From: JBNNGK01 sp050268245
GTDB lineage: Bacteria > Pseudomonadota > Gammaproteobacteria > Enterobacterales > Enterobacteriaceae
Reading direction: 5' to 3'
Assembly: GCF_050268245.1 (NCBI RefSeq)
Contig: NZ_JBNNGK010000009.1
Span: 124,001-188,000 of the forward strand
Length of the DNA: 64,000 nucleotides
A model generated the notes under the pieces. The model searched no databases. It was not told the origin of the DNA and saw only the letters and a program-made list of their open reading frames with translations. A program made the translations under genes and the position numbers. Positions 17,473 through 26,907 of the stretch are shown here, piece after piece; position 1 is the stretch's first letter; each line of letters starts with the position of its first letter.

Positions 17473-18633
17473 ATGAAGCGCGTTGCAATTGAAGAACGCC
17501 CAGACTGGCGTGAAAAGGCGGCTGAGTTTGGCTTTAACTTCCACACCATGTATGGCGAACCCTACTGGCGTGAAGATGCCTATTATCAGTTCACGCTGGC
17601 ACAAATCGAAGAAATCGAAAGCGTTACCGCAGAACTGCACCAAATGTGTTTGCAGGTGGTTGAAAAAGTGGTCAACAGCGATGAGTTGCTGGCCAAGTTC
17701 CGTATCCCGAAACACACCTGGGAGTTCGTGCGCAGCGCGTGGCGTACCAATACGCCCTCGCTCTATTCACGCCTCGATCTGGCTTATGACGGTGTTAACC
17801 CGCCAAAACTGTTGGAAAACAACGCCGACACGCCTACCTCACTGTATGAGGCCGCGTTCTTCCAGTGGATTTGGCTGGAAGACCAACTCAATGCCGGTAA
17901 GCTGAACGCCGAAGCGGATCAGTACAATAGCCTGCAAGAAAAGTTGATCGAACGTTTTGCTGAACTGAGAGCTGAACACGGCTTTAATCTGCTGCACATG
18001 GCGTGCTGCCAAGACAGCGTAGAAGATCGTGGTACGGTGCAATATCTGCAAGATTGCGCGCAGGAAGCCGGCATCGCCACCGAATTTCTGTTTATGGAAG
18101 AAATCGGTCTGGGCGAGAAAGGCCAATTCACCGATCTGCAAAATCAGGTTATCAGCAATCTGTTCAAGCTGTATCCGTGGGAGTTCATGCTACGTGAGAT
18201 GTTCTCAACCAAGCTGGAAGACGCTGGCGTGCGCTGGCTGGAACCCGCGTGGAAAAGCATTATCTCCAACAAGGCGCTGCTGCCGATGCTGTGGAAAATG
18301 TTCCCGAATCACCCTAACTTGCTGCCGGCCTATTTCGCGGAAGATGAACACCCGCAGCTTGATCACTATGTGATTAAGCCGCTGTTTTCACGCGAAGGTG
18401 CCAACATCAAAATTGTGCAAAACGGTGAAGAAGTGGCGCGCGTCGATGGCCCCTATGGCGAAGAAGGCATGATCGTCCAGCAATTCCACCCGCTGCCGCA
18501 GTTTGAAGGTAACTACACCTTGATCGGCAGTTGGCTCGTGAACGATCAACCCTGCGGCATCGGTCTGCGAGAAGATCGTGAGCTGATCACCCAGGATCTG
18601 TCACGTTTTTATCCGCATATCATTCTTGACTAA
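17473..18633 (+). CDS. ygiC: ATP-grasp protein YgiC (glutathionylspermidine synthase-like)
   Basis: YgiC belongs to the ATP-grasp family related to the synthetase half of glutathionylspermidine synthase; its ligation substrate is unknown. The product is 386 residues, identical in length to E. coli YgiC. Recognisable segments are LDLAYDGVNPPKLLENNADTP near residue 100, YVIKPLFSREGANIKIV near 305 (ATP-grasp lysine and glycine-rich loop) and GSWLVNDQPCGIGLRED near 355. It is coupled to ygiB by a 3-base gap, suggesting a lipoprotein-ligase pair. Confidence 0.93.
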   Translation: MKRVAIEERPDWREKAAEFGFNFHTMYGEPYWREDAYYQFTLAQIEEIESVTAELHQMCLQVVEKVVNSDELLAKFRIPKHTWEFVRSAWRTNTPSLYSRLDLAYDGVNPPKLLENNADTPTSLYEAAFFQWIWLEDQLNAGKLNAEADQYNSLQEKLIERFAELRAEHGFNLLHMACCQDSVEDRGTVQYLQDCAQEAGIATEFLFMEEIGLGEKGQFTDLQNQVISNLFKLYPWEFMLREMFSTKLEDAGVRWLEPAWKSIISNKALLPMLWKMFPNHPNLLPAYFAEDEHPQLDHYVIKPLFSREGANIKIVQNGEEVARVDGPYGEEGMIVQQFHPLPQFEGNYTLIGSWLVNDQPCGIGLREDRELITQDLSRFYPHIILD

Positions 18634-18718
18634 ATGATCAACGGCGCGGCGGTGATGATTGCGGGGCGGCAAGCGACGCCCCCCAGCAAGAAGTCAATTG
18701 CACGCCGTTCAGCACCTT

Positions 18719-18748
18719 AAATGCCAGCACTACGCTGGCATTTTTTTT
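18719..18748. terminator. Intrinsic terminator shared by ygiC and ygiD
   Basis: The stem AAATGCCAGC / GCTGGCATTT with a short ACTAC loop is followed by eight T residues on the plus strand and preceded by A residues, so it can stop both ygiC and the convergent ygiD. It touches the ygiD stop codon. Confidence 0.88.
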
Positions 18749-19529
18749 AGCCGATTTGAACTGACAACATACTCAGCGCACCCATCTCAAAACCGTCGAT
18801 CGGTATCTCGATCGGTTCCTCACCGTTCCAACTGCCTAACACGTACAGCAACGGCAAGTAATGTTCCGGCGTCGGGTTAGACAACGCTGCGCCCTCGTGC
18901 TGCATGAACTGCACTAACGGGTGGTTCTCCCCGCGATAGCGCAAATTGTCCCGCACAAACTGATTAAATGACTCCGCCCACGGATACGGCCGCGAATCAT
19001 CTGCTTGCCTTAACATTCGCAAGTTATGCACTACGTTGCCGCTGGCGATAATCATCACACCTTGCTCACGTAACGCCGCCAGCTTACGTCCCAGCGCATA
19101 ATGATATTCCGCAGGTTGTGTACCATCGATACTCAACTGCACCACCGGGATGTCTGCCTGTGGATACATTTTTATCAGCACACCCCAACTCCCGTGATCC
19201 AACCCCCATTGGTGGGTATCGGCTATCACCGGCGTAGGCGCCAGTAGCTGCTGTAACTGCGCCGCCAGGGCAGGTGAACCCGGAGCGCGATAGTGCGTAT
19301 CGAACAATGCCTGCGGAAATCCACCAAAATCATGAATGGTTTTTGGATGTTCCATTGCCGTCACGGCGGTGCCACGGGTGTACCAGTGGGCAGAAATGGC
19401 CACGATAGCGTTAGGCCGCGGCAATGTTTTCCCCAACCGTCGCCAGGTTTCGGTATAGCGGTTTTCTTCCAGTACGTTCATTGGGCTGCCGTGCCCGAGA
19501 AATAACGCGGGCATACGTAGGGTCGACAT
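18747..19529 (-). CDS. ygiD: 4,5-DOPA-extradiol-dioxygenase-like protein YgiD
   Basis: YgiD belongs to the LigB-type extradiol dioxygenases and in E. coli cleaves L-DOPA in vitro; its normal role is unclear. The product is 260 residues. Metal-binding histidines expected for the family are visible in FLGHGSPMN (H13), ISAHWYT (H48) and SGNVVHNLR (H168), with TIHDFGGFP near 65. It is convergent with ygiC and divergent from zupT, 206 bases apart. E. coli has the same ygiD-zupT arrangement. Confidence 0.93.
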   Translation of the reverse strand: MSTLRMPALFLGHGSPMNVLEENRYTETWRRLGKTLPRPNAIVAISAHWYTRGTAVTAMEHPKTIHDFGGFPQALFDTHYRAPGSPALAAQLQQLLAPTPVIADTHQWGLDHGSWGVLIKMYPQADIPVVQLSIDGTQPAEYHYALGRKLAALREQGVMIIASGNVVHNLRMLRQADDSRPYPWAESFNQFVRDNLRYRGENHPLVQFMQHEGAALSNPTPEHYLPLLYVLGSWNGEEPIEIPIDGFEMGALSMLSVQIG

Positions 19530-19735
19530 AAAATATCCTTAGCTGAGTCATCAACATTTCTGCTAACTACCTTACGCCGTTTCCCCCTGCGACACAGCCG
19601 GATAACGGTGATGGTGATCTTCAAGAAATTTGAATGGCTAACCCAATGAGAGCAATCAGGAAAATCAACTCGATTTATGTCTTTACTCTGTTAGTATCAG
19701 AATATAAATAATAATCATTAACATAGAGGACCACG

Positions 19736-20503
19736 ATGTCGGTACCGCTGATCCTGACTCTGCTGGCCGGTGGCGCAACCTTTGTGGGCGCCCTGTTTGG
19801 TATCATCGGCCAGAAACCCTCCAATCGACTGCTGGCGTTTGCACTGGGTTTTGCCGCTGGCATTATGCTGCTGATTTCACTTATGGAGATGCTCCCCGCT
19901 GCGCTGCATACCCAAGGTATGTCGCCGATGCTCGGCTACGGCATGTTTATGATTGGCCTACTGGGTTACTTTGCGCTCGACCGCGTTCTACCGCATCAAC
20001 ACCCGCAAGATTTGATGCAAAAACCCATCACACCGCACAATTTAAAGCGCACCGCTATTTTGCTAACCCTGGGCATCAGCCTGCATAACTTCCCGGAAGG
20101 GATCGCCACATTCGTCACTGCCACCGCCGATCTGGAGCTGGGAATGGGGATCGCGTTGGCCGTCGCCATCCACAATATTCCCGAAGGGTTAGCGGTCGCA
20201 GGGCCGGTCTATGCCGCTACGGGTTCTAAAACCAAAGCACTGTTGTGGTCAGGGGTTTCCGGGCTGGCAGAAATTTTGGGCGGTTTGTTGGCATTTGTAC
20301 TGCTTGGCCCACTGATTTCACCGGTGATGATGGCATCGATTATGGCGGCGGTGGCCGGCATTATGGTGGCGCTGTCGGTCGATGAGTTGATGCCGTTGGC
20401 AAAAGAGATCGATCCACACAATAACCCCAGTTACGGCGTATTATGCGGTATGGCGGTGATGGGCTTTAGCCTGACGTTGCTGCAAAGCGGCGGCATCGGC
20501 TGA
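19736..20503 (+). CDS. zupT: ZIP-family zinc transporter ZupT
   Basis: ZupT imports zinc and other divalent metals across the inner membrane. The product is 255 residues (E. coli 257) with about eight hydrophobic segments. The two metal-binding helices carry the ZIP signatures SLHNFPEGIATF near residue 118 and AIHNIPEGLAVAG near 143. The ATG at 19736 follows AGAGGACCACG. Confidence 0.95.
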   Translation: MSVPLILTLLAGGATFVGALFGIIGQKPSNRLLAFALGFAAGIMLLISLMEMLPAALHTQGMSPMLGYGMFMIGLLGYFALDRVLPHQHPQDLMQKPITPHNLKRTAILLTLGISLHNFPEGIATFVTATADLELGMGIALAVAIHNIPEGLAVAGPVYAATGSKTKALLWSGVSGLAEILGGLLAFVLLGPLISPVMMASIMAAVAGIMVALSVDELMPLAKEIDPHNNPSYGVLCGMAVMGFSLTLLQSGGIG

Positions 20504-20518
20504 TATCGATATACAAAA

Positions 20519-20539
20519 AGGCTGAACAATGTTCAGCCT
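20519..20539 (-). terminator. Likely ribB terminator, first copy of a GGCTGAACA hairpin
   Basis: A perfect palindrome AGGCTGAACA-A-TGTTCAGCCT is followed by TTTTTG on the minus strand, which is the form expected of an intrinsic terminator for leftward transcription from ribB. A nearly identical palindrome occurs at 20669-20693. Confidence 0.7.
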
Positions 20540-20668
20540 CAGACTACTGACAAAGCCCGTTATTAGGGAAAGCGTAGCGGTGGGGTCGTCGTGGCGTAAG
20601 CCACCGGAGCGCCCCTCGCTACGTTAGGCCCGGGTATCTCGAGCCATCAGGCAACTTGGTCATCAAGC

Positions 20669-20693
20669 TCAGGCTGAACAATGTTCAGCCTGA
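20669..20693. repeat. Second copy of the GGCTGAACA palindrome
   Basis: A 25-base perfect palindrome with arms TCAGGCTGAACA and TGTTCAGCCTGA around one base. It repeats the core of 20519-20539 and resembles the stem at 22280-22309. It has no T-run, so it may be an mRNA-end stabiliser or a duplicated terminator core. The 130 bases between the two copies contain a further stem (GTAGCG ... CGCTAC) but no gene. Confidence 0.7.
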
Positions 20694-20742
20694 TGATTTC
20701 ATCTTCATTAAAGCACGGCGACGCAGTGCCTAGCGAACGCGC

Positions 20743-21396
20743 TCAGCTCGCCTGCTTTTCATACATCTGACGGTATGCCACCAAATCTTCAATGGTCAGA
20801 ACCGTCATATCCTGCTGCTTAGCGAATGCGATCACTTCCGGCGCGTGCGCCATGCTGCCATCATCGTTGGTCAGCTCGCACAAGACACCGGCGGGTTTGA
20901 ACCCAGCCATCGCCACCAGATCAATAGTCGCTTCGGTATGACCACGGCGGCTCAACACCCCACCCGGCTGCGCACGCAGTGGGAAAACGTGGCCAGGGCG
21001 ATTGAGATCGCTTGGCTTGGCGTTATCAGCAATCGCCGCACGAATGGTGGTCAGGCGGTCAGAAGCCGATACGCCCGTCGTAACGCCCTGCGCCGCTTCA
21101 ATGGTCACAGTGAAGGCCGTCTGGAACTGGCTGGAGTTGTTACTGACCATCATTGGCAGCTCAAGCTGTTGACGGCGTTCTTCAGTAAGACATAAACAAA
21201 CAATGCCGCTGCCGTGACGAATGGTCAGCGCCATTTGTTCAACGGTCATGGTTTCGGCGGCAAAGATCATGTCACCTTCGTTTTCACGATTTTCATCATC
21301 GAGCACCATCACGCCACGCCCATTGCGTAGTGCATCCAACGCGCGTTCAACGCGTTCTACCGGCGTGCCGAAATCTGAAAGTAGCGTCTGATTCAT
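20743..21396 (-). CDS. ribB: 3,4-dihydroxy-2-butanone 4-phosphate synthase
   Basis: RibB converts ribulose 5-phosphate to 3,4-dihydroxy-2-butanone 4-phosphate plus formate, supplying the four-carbon unit of riboflavin. The product is 217 residues, as in E. coli. Active-site and metal residues lie in LDDENRENEGDMIF (residues 37-50), TIRHGSGIVC, and the RPGHVFPL / RRGHTEATIDL histidine segments. Upstream in-frame codons to 21411 exist, but MNQTLLSDFG at 21396 matches the family. Expression is controlled by the FMN riboswitch just upstream. Confidence 0.97.
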   Translation of the reverse strand: MNQTLLSDFGTPVERVERALDALRNGRGVMVLDDENRENEGDMIFAAETMTVEQMALTIRHGSGIVCLCLTEERRQQLELPMMVSNNSSQFQTAFTVTIEAAQGVTTGVSASDRLTTIRAAIADNAKPSDLNRPGHVFPLRAQPGGVLSRRGHTEATIDLVAMAGFKPAGVLCELTNDDGSMAHAPEVIAFAKQQDMTVLTIEDLVAYRQMYEKQAS

Positions 21397-21501
21397 GGTA
21401 AAAAACCTCATTAACTTTATGGATTACCAGAACCAGGGCGATCTTGAGGAGTGGCTATGCCATAGCCAAAATAACGCAAGCGGGTGAAAACCCAGCAGAT
21501 A

Positions 21502-21661
21502 CCGTTACTCTCTCCCATCCGGACTATAACCGTCGGCCCCGGAATTACACCGGATCTGCTGACCTCTAACCGACTGAAAAAGTTGGCTGAGCGCTCGCGG
21601 GCTTTCACCGTAAAAGATGATTTACCGCCGGTGGGGACTTTCACCCCGCCCTGAGAATAAG
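21502..21661 (-). ncRNA. FMN riboswitch (RFN element) upstream of ribB
   Basis: Read on the minus strand, the leader contains the RFN signature blocks in order: TTATTCTCAGGGCGGGG, GTGAAAGTCCCCACCGGCGG, a variable hairpin region, AGATCCGGTG, CCGGGGCCGACGG, AGTCCGGATGGGAGAGAG. These form the six-helix FMN aptamer. Downstream, before ribB, the perfect hairpin TGGCTATG-G-CATAGCCA (21452-21468) may be part of the expression platform. Binding of FMN is expected to lower ribB expression. Confidence 0.96.
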
Positions 21662-21992
21662 CCTTACGACTATAACGCTAATGGGAATGCGAGGCAATTG
21701 GCAAAGCGTGCCGCGATCACGGAACGGAGCAAGATGAAAGTTAGTTTATCCGACAGGCAACTCGCATTACACTATAGCTGCCATACTTCAAACAGCATCG
21801 TTGTTGGCCGCTCTGGCGCCTGTGAGTCACTGACGTGGTTAAGATCGCGCCTCGCTCCTCAACGCACGCCGAGGCCAGCAAAAACGCCGTTCAAATCTGT
21901 CGTTGACCGATTTGCCGCTTCCTTACCGCGTTGATACTCCGCAAATAAGTAAGGTAACGATAACAGCCATTACATTCTGAAAGGGATACGCC
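21662..21992. other. ribB-ubiK divergent intergenic region
   Basis: About 330 bases with no supported gene. It should hold the promoter for the riboswitch leader (leftward) and for ubiK (rightward). The ubiK ATG is preceded by GAAAGGGATACGCC, a good ribosome site. I see nothing else of note. Confidence 0.4.
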
Positions 21993-22262
21993 ATGATTGA
22001 CCCGAAAAAAATTGAACAGATCGCACGCCAGGTACATGAATCAATGCCTAAAGGCGTCCGGGAATTCGGGGAAGACGTAGAAAAGAAAGTCCGTCAGGTA
22101 CTGCAAGCGCAACTGACCCGCTTGGACTTGGTCAGCCGCGAAGAGTTTGATGTACAGACTCAGGTACTCCTGCGTACCCGCGAGAAACTGGCCCTGCTGG
22201 AACAGCGTATGGCCGAGCTGGAAAGCAAACTGGGCAGCGCACCAAAGCAAGAAGAAGCGTAA
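21993..22262 (+). CDS. ubiK: Ubiquinone biosynthesis accessory factor UbiK
   Basis: UbiK (YqiC) assists aerobic ubiquinone assembly by binding UbiJ and lipids of the soluble Ubi complex. The product is 89 residues, begins MIDPKKIEQIARQVHESMP and ends in a predicted coiled coil (LALLEQRMAELESKL, residues 65-80) that is typical of the family and mediates trimerisation. An amphipathic N-terminal helix is also apparent. Confidence 0.93.
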   Translation: MIDPKKIEQIARQVHESMPKGVREFGEDVEKKVRQVLQAQLTRLDLVSREEFDVQTQVLLRTREKLALLEQRMAELESKLGSAPKQEEA

Positions 22263-22279
22263 CGTCTATCCGGTTAGCC

Positions 22280-22309
22280 ACAGGGGCTGAACATCCGTTC
22301 AGCCCCTGT
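22280..22309 (+). terminator. Hairpin after ubiK
   Basis: A 13-bp perfect stem ACAGGGGCTGAAC / GTTCAGCCCCTGT with loop ATCC lies 18 bases after ubiK. It lacks a T-run. Its core GGCTGAAC...GTTCAGCC is shared with the palindromes near 20.5 kb. The next 199 bases up to hldE contain no feature I can support. Confidence 0.6.
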
Positions 22310-22508
22310 ACAATCGCGTTATTCGCACCACGCGGCAACGGCAAACACCCGCGCTTAGCCACTTTTCCAATCGATTATCACCAACCGTAACGCCAATCTT
22401 TGCCATCAGCCGCCCATGATAGGAATATAACGGCTTGGTACGATAGCAATGACCGATATAATCAACCGCGGCGTCGCCCGTAAAAAATTATCGCGGCAAA
22501 AACACGAT

Positions 22509-23939
22509 TTAGCCGCGCTCGCCTTTGATGGCGTTAATGATGTTGGTCGTTGATAGCCCGTCTTCAAAGTTCAGAACCTTAACCTCACCGCCGTTGGCCC
22601 ACACTTCCGCACTGCCAGCAATCTCGTCGGGCTTGTAATCACCCCCTTTTACCAGCAAATCAGGCAAAATATCGGCGATCAAACGTTGCGGCGTGTCCTC
22701 TTCAAACGGCACGACCCAATCGACCGATTCCAGCGCCCCCAGCACGATCATGCGGTTTTCCAACGCATTAACCGGGCGGGTTTCCCCTTTCAGCCGTTTG
22801 GTGGACGCGTCACTGTTAACCGCCACAATCAGGCGATCGCCCAGCTTGCGCGCATTCGCCAAATAAGAAACGTGACCAGCATGCAAAATATCGAAAATGC
22901 CGTTGGTCATCACCACTTTCTCACCGCGCTGACGTGCCTGCGCGACCGCTTTCTTTAACTGCTCTTCACTCATCACGCCAAAACCGGTTTCGGCACGGCC
23001 GCGAATCGCATTTTCCAACTCAATAGGTGAAACGGTAGACGTCCCCAGCTTGCCCACCACCACACCCGCGGCGGCGTTCGCCAAGAAACAGGACTCTTGC
23101 AGCGTATTGCCCGCCGCCAATGCCGCCGCCAGCACGCCAATCACCGTGTCACCTGCGCCCGTCACATCAAAGACTTCCTGCGCCTGAGTTGGCAAATGCA
23201 ACGGCTGATGCCCCGGTTGCAACAACGTCATCCCCTGTTCGGAGCGCGTCACCAGCAAGGCGGAGAGTTCGAAATCAGCCACCAGCCTCATACCGCGTTC
23301 GACCAGTTCGGCTTCGTCTTTACAGTGGCCCACCACCGCTTCAAACTCAGACAGGTTTGGCGTTAACAACGTTGCGCCGCGATAACGTTCAAAATCCGCC
23401 CCTTTGGGATCGATCAATACCGGCACGTTGGCCTCACGGGCCAGTTTGATCATGCCCTGCACTTTGCTTAGCGCACCTTTAGCATAATCAGACAACACTA
23501 ACGCGCCAATCTGCGGCAGTGCTTGCTGGATGCGTTCTAATAGCGGTTGCGGATCGACGTTTGAAAAACCTTCTTCAAAATCAAGGCGAATCAGCTGTTG
23601 GTTGCGCGATAACACACGCAGTTTAGTAATGGTGGGATGCGTCGGCACAGAAACAAAATCACAGCGCACATTAACGGCATTGAGCTTGGCGCTCAGCGCG
23701 CGCGCGGCATCATCGATGCCGGTCAGCCCCACCAGGCGGGAGTTCGCGCCCAGCGAAGCGATATTCATCGCAACGTTAGCTGCACCGCCGGGACGCTCTT
23801 CAATGGTATCCACCTTGACCACCGGCACCGGTGCTTCCGGTGAAATACGGCTGGTTGGCCCATACCAATAGCGATCCAACATGACGTCACCAACCACCAG
23901 CACCCCGGCGCGGCGAAAATCAGGCAGTGTAACTTTCAT
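22509..23939 (-). CDS. hldE: Bifunctional heptose-7-phosphate kinase / heptose-1-phosphate adenylyltransferase
   Basis: HldE makes ADP-heptose for the LPS inner core: it phosphorylates D-glycero-D-manno-heptose 7-phosphate at C1 and later adenylylates heptose 1-phosphate. The product is 476 residues (E. coli 477). The N-terminal ribokinase-like domain (1-318) carries RPGGAANVAMNIASLGA near 50 and the PfkB signature DVTGAGDTVIGVLAAAL near 262. The C-terminal nucleotidyltransferase domain starts near 343 with TNGIFDILHAGHVSYL, including the HxGH motif. It lies 84 bases downstream of glnE, as in E. coli. Confidence 0.97.
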   Translation of the reverse strand: MKVTLPDFRRAGVLVVGDVMLDRYWYGPTSRISPEAPVPVVKVDTIEERPGGAANVAMNIASLGANSRLVGLTGIDDAARALSAKLNAVNVRCDFVSVPTHPTITKLRVLSRNQQLIRLDFEEGFSNVDPQPLLERIQQALPQIGALVLSDYAKGALSKVQGMIKLAREANVPVLIDPKGADFERYRGATLLTPNLSEFEAVVGHCKDEAELVERGMRLVADFELSALLVTRSEQGMTLLQPGHQPLHLPTQAQEVFDVTGAGDTVIGVLAAALAAGNTLQESCFLANAAAGVVVGKLGTSTVSPIELENAIRGRAETGFGVMSEEQLKKAVAQARQRGEKVVMTNGIFDILHAGHVSYLANARKLGDRLIVAVNSDASTKRLKGETRPVNALENRMIVLGALESVDWVVPFEEDTPQRLIADILPDLLVKGGDYKPDEIAGSAEVWANGGEVKVLNFEDGLSTTNIINAIKGERG

Positions 23940-24023
23940 CCGATAACTCCAAACATGTCATAAATTTAATGGTGCCAATGTTACCATAGACACCGTTGAT
24001 ACCAGCAAAAACGTGTTTCCGGC

Positions 24024-26861
24024 TTAACCCAACCATTGACGCCAACTGGCGCGCACCTGTGCGCGTTCTTCACTAAATCGTTCACTGCTGACTTTGCCGG
24101 AGTGCTCCTGCAACGCCAAGTGATGAATTTCATCACGCATGGTGACGTAAGCCTGCGTTAACGCCCGCGCTTCGTCTTCCGGCATAATGTCGTAATTGGC
24201 CATCAGTTCAAAAATCCGCACGTTATCGGACCAACGCGTCAAACGTGGTTCATCAGGCGCATAACGTAAGACCAGATACTGAGCGATAAATTCTATATCG
24301 GTAATGCCGCCCTCATCGGCTTTGATGTCAAACAACTCACGTCGCTTGTTACCAAGATGGTTGCGCATCTTTTCGCGCATCTCGCGCACTTCTTGCTGCA
24401 ACGTTTCGCTATTGCGCGCTTTGCAAAGGATCTCTCGGCGGATCTGCTCGAAGCGCGGATGCAGTGCCGGATCGCCATAAACAATCCGTGCCCGCACCAA
24501 CGCTTGGTGCTCCCACGTCCAGGCTTCGTTTTGCTGATAATCCGCAAAAGCCTCAATGGTGCTGACCAACATCCCCGCCGCGCCTGACGGACGCAGACGT
24601 GCATCAACTTCATACAAAATGCCGGAGGAGGTGCGCGTGCTGAATAAATGCATCACGCGTTGTGCCAACCGCAGATAGAACTGCCGGCCGTCAATGCTGC
24701 GCTCACCGTCAGTCATCACCTCCGGCGGGCAATCCAGCAGAAAGACCAAGTCGAGATCGGAGCGGTAACCCAGCTCCCAGCCGCCTAACTTACCGTAACC
24801 GATCACGGCAAACCCACGCCCTGCACATTCGAGCAAATGGCTCGGCTGCCCATAGCGCGCCACCATATCTTTCCAAGCCTGCTGCACAACCGCATCAATG
24901 ATTGCCTCAGCCAGATAGGTTAAGTGATCGCTCACGCTCATGACCGGCAACACGCCTGCGATATCGCCCGCGGCGATACGTAACTGTTGCGCCTGTTTGA
25001 ATTGCCGCAACGCCTCTAAACGTTGCTCTTCATCATCTTCAGGCACCCGCAATAAATACTGACGCAGTTCGCTGCGATAGGCATCCGGTGCGACCGGCTG
25101 ATACAGGGTATTGGGATCCAACAGTTCATCTAGCAACAACGGATAGCGTGCCAGCTGGCTGGCAACCATCGGCGATGCGGCACAGAGACGAATCAGGTGG
25201 CTGAGCGCCGCCTGATACTCCACCAGCAGTTCAAGATAGGTGGTTCGCGTAACAATGCTTAGCAATAGCTGCGTCAGACGCGCTAGCGCCGTCGGTGCGT
25301 CGCTGCGCGGACACACCTCAACCAGCAGGCGCGGCATCAGTTGATCAAGCACATCGCGCCCCCGTGGCCCGATGGTGCGCTTATCCACATCATGACGAAA
25401 ATCCGCAATGGTGCGTAGCATCATACGGCGCTCTTCTTCATCCAAGTGCGGCATCAACGGCATAATTTCCTGCGCTTCCAGCGCATCCTGCCACAGGCTG
25501 TGATAGTGCTGGCAATCAGCTTCGTCTTCAATATCAGCGCTATCATCGCCGATCAGGTCGTCAAATACCGCTCTGACCGACTGCATATGGCTTTCCAGCT
25601 TTTCCACTAGCGCCGACCAGTCGGCAAACCCCATGCACCACGCTAACCGGGACTGATCGCGTTCGTCCTGCGGTAGCGTCTGGGTTTGCTGATCGGCAAT
25701 CGCCTGCAAGAGATTTTCCAAGCGGCGCAGAAACAGATAACTGCTGCTCAGTTGCGCCACCTGATGTTGCGGCAGCAGGCCGAGCTCGCCCACCGCTTGC
25801 AGCGTCGGCAGCAGTGAGCGCCCTTGTAGGGTCGGCTCCCGCCCACCGCGAATTAATTGAAAGACTTGGGTGATAAATTCGATCTCACGAATGCCCCCTG
25901 CGCCCAACTTGATGTTGTCATGCAAACCACGCCGCCGCACTTCACGCGCGATCATACTCTTCATATTACGCAGTGATTGGATGACACTGAAGTCGATATA
26001 ACGGCGGAACACAAACGGCCAGAGCATTTTGCGTAGTTCCTGGCTATACGGGTCATAAGCACCCCCCATCAGCCGTGCTTTGACCATCGCATAGCGCTCC
26101 CAATCGCGCCCCTGCTCTTGATAATAGTCCTCCAAGGCGGCAAAACTCATGACCAAAGGGCCACTGTCGCCAAATGGCCGTAAACGCATATCAACGCGAT
26201 AAACAAAACCGTCGATGGTTTGCTGATCCAGCGCTTTGATCAGCCGCTGACCAAGCCGCGTAAAGAACTGGGCATTGTCCAATTGACGCCGCCCTCCTTT
26301 AGTTTGACCGTTTTCTGGATAGGCAAAAATCAGATCGATATCGGAAGAAAAGTTCAGTTCCTCCCCGCCCAGCTTGCCCATTCCCAGAATCAACAAGGGC
26401 TGCGGCACACCTTCGTGATTACACGGTGTACCCCATTCACGGCAGCAGATTTGATACAGCCAGTCACGCGCGCTGACGATCAGCGTTTCAGCCAATGCGC
26501 TCAGCTGTTGCAGCGTTTGTACCGTAGTGCTGGTATGTAACACTTGTGCCCACGCGATGCGCACCAGCGTTTCACGACGAAACCGACGCAATACGCGCAT
26601 CAGTTGCGTTTCATCATGCACCTCTTCCAGCAAATCTTGCAGCCAGGCGGCGTAATGCCGATATTCATCCGGACACGGCGGCTGTTTGCGTAAGGTCTCT
26701 AACCAATCCGGATGGTTGAGCAGCATGTCACTGATGAAATCGCTCGATGCCAGTACCTGTTGTTCTTCGGTGGTGAAAGTGACGTTATCGCCCTGGACTT
26801 CCTGAAACCGCTGCACAATTTGCTCGGCTTGCGCCTGTAATGTGGCTGAAAGTGGCAACAT
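24024..26861 (-). CDS. glnE: Glutamine synthetase adenylyltransferase / adenylyl-removing enzyme
   Basis: GlnE adds or removes AMP on glutamine synthetase in response to PII and glutamine, adjusting nitrogen assimilation. The product is 945 residues (E. coli 946). Two nucleotidyltransferase domains are seen: the N-terminal adenylyl-removing domain with GMGKLGGEELNFSSDIDLIF near residue 170, and the C-terminal adenylyl-transfer domain with GYGKLGGWELGYRSDLDLVF near 690. Both keep the DxD catalytic pair. It lies between ygiF (46 bases upstream) and hldE. Confidence 0.98.
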   Translation of the reverse strand: MLPLSATLQAQAEQIVQRFQEVQGDNVTFTTEEQQVLASSDFISDMLLNHPDWLETLRKQPPCPDEYRHYAAWLQDLLEEVHDETQLMRVLRRFRRETLVRIAWAQVLHTSTTVQTLQQLSALAETLIVSARDWLYQICCREWGTPCNHEGVPQPLLILGMGKLGGEELNFSSDIDLIFAYPENGQTKGGRRQLDNAQFFTRLGQRLIKALDQQTIDGFVYRVDMRLRPFGDSGPLVMSFAALEDYYQEQGRDWERYAMVKARLMGGAYDPYSQELRKMLWPFVFRRYIDFSVIQSLRNMKSMIAREVRRRGLHDNIKLGAGGIREIEFITQVFQLIRGGREPTLQGRSLLPTLQAVGELGLLPQHQVAQLSSSYLFLRRLENLLQAIADQQTQTLPQDERDQSRLAWCMGFADWSALVEKLESHMQSVRAVFDDLIGDDSADIEDEADCQHYHSLWQDALEAQEIMPLMPHLDEEERRMMLRTIADFRHDVDKRTIGPRGRDVLDQLMPRLLVEVCPRSDAPTALARLTQLLLSIVTRTTYLELLVEYQAALSHLIRLCAASPMVASQLARYPLLLDELLDPNTLYQPVAPDAYRSELRQYLLRVPEDDEEQRLEALRQFKQAQQLRIAAGDIAGVLPVMSVSDHLTYLAEAIIDAVVQQAWKDMVARYGQPSHLLECAGRGFAVIGYGKLGGWELGYRSDLDLVFLLDCPPEVMTDGERSIDGRQFYLRLAQRVMHLFSTRTSSGILYEVDARLRPSGAAGMLVSTIEAFADYQQNEAWTWEHQALVRARIVYGDPALHPRFEQIRREILCKARNSETLQQEVREMREKMRNHLGNKRRELFDIKADEGGITDIEFIAQYLVLRYAPDEPRLTRWSDNVRIFELMANYDIMPEDEARALTQAYVTMRDEIHHLALQEHSGKVSSERFSEERAQVRASWRQWLG

Positions 26862-26907
26862 GATGAATGCCTCTGACTGCGGCCTGCGCTACGCAGGCCG
26901 ACGATAA

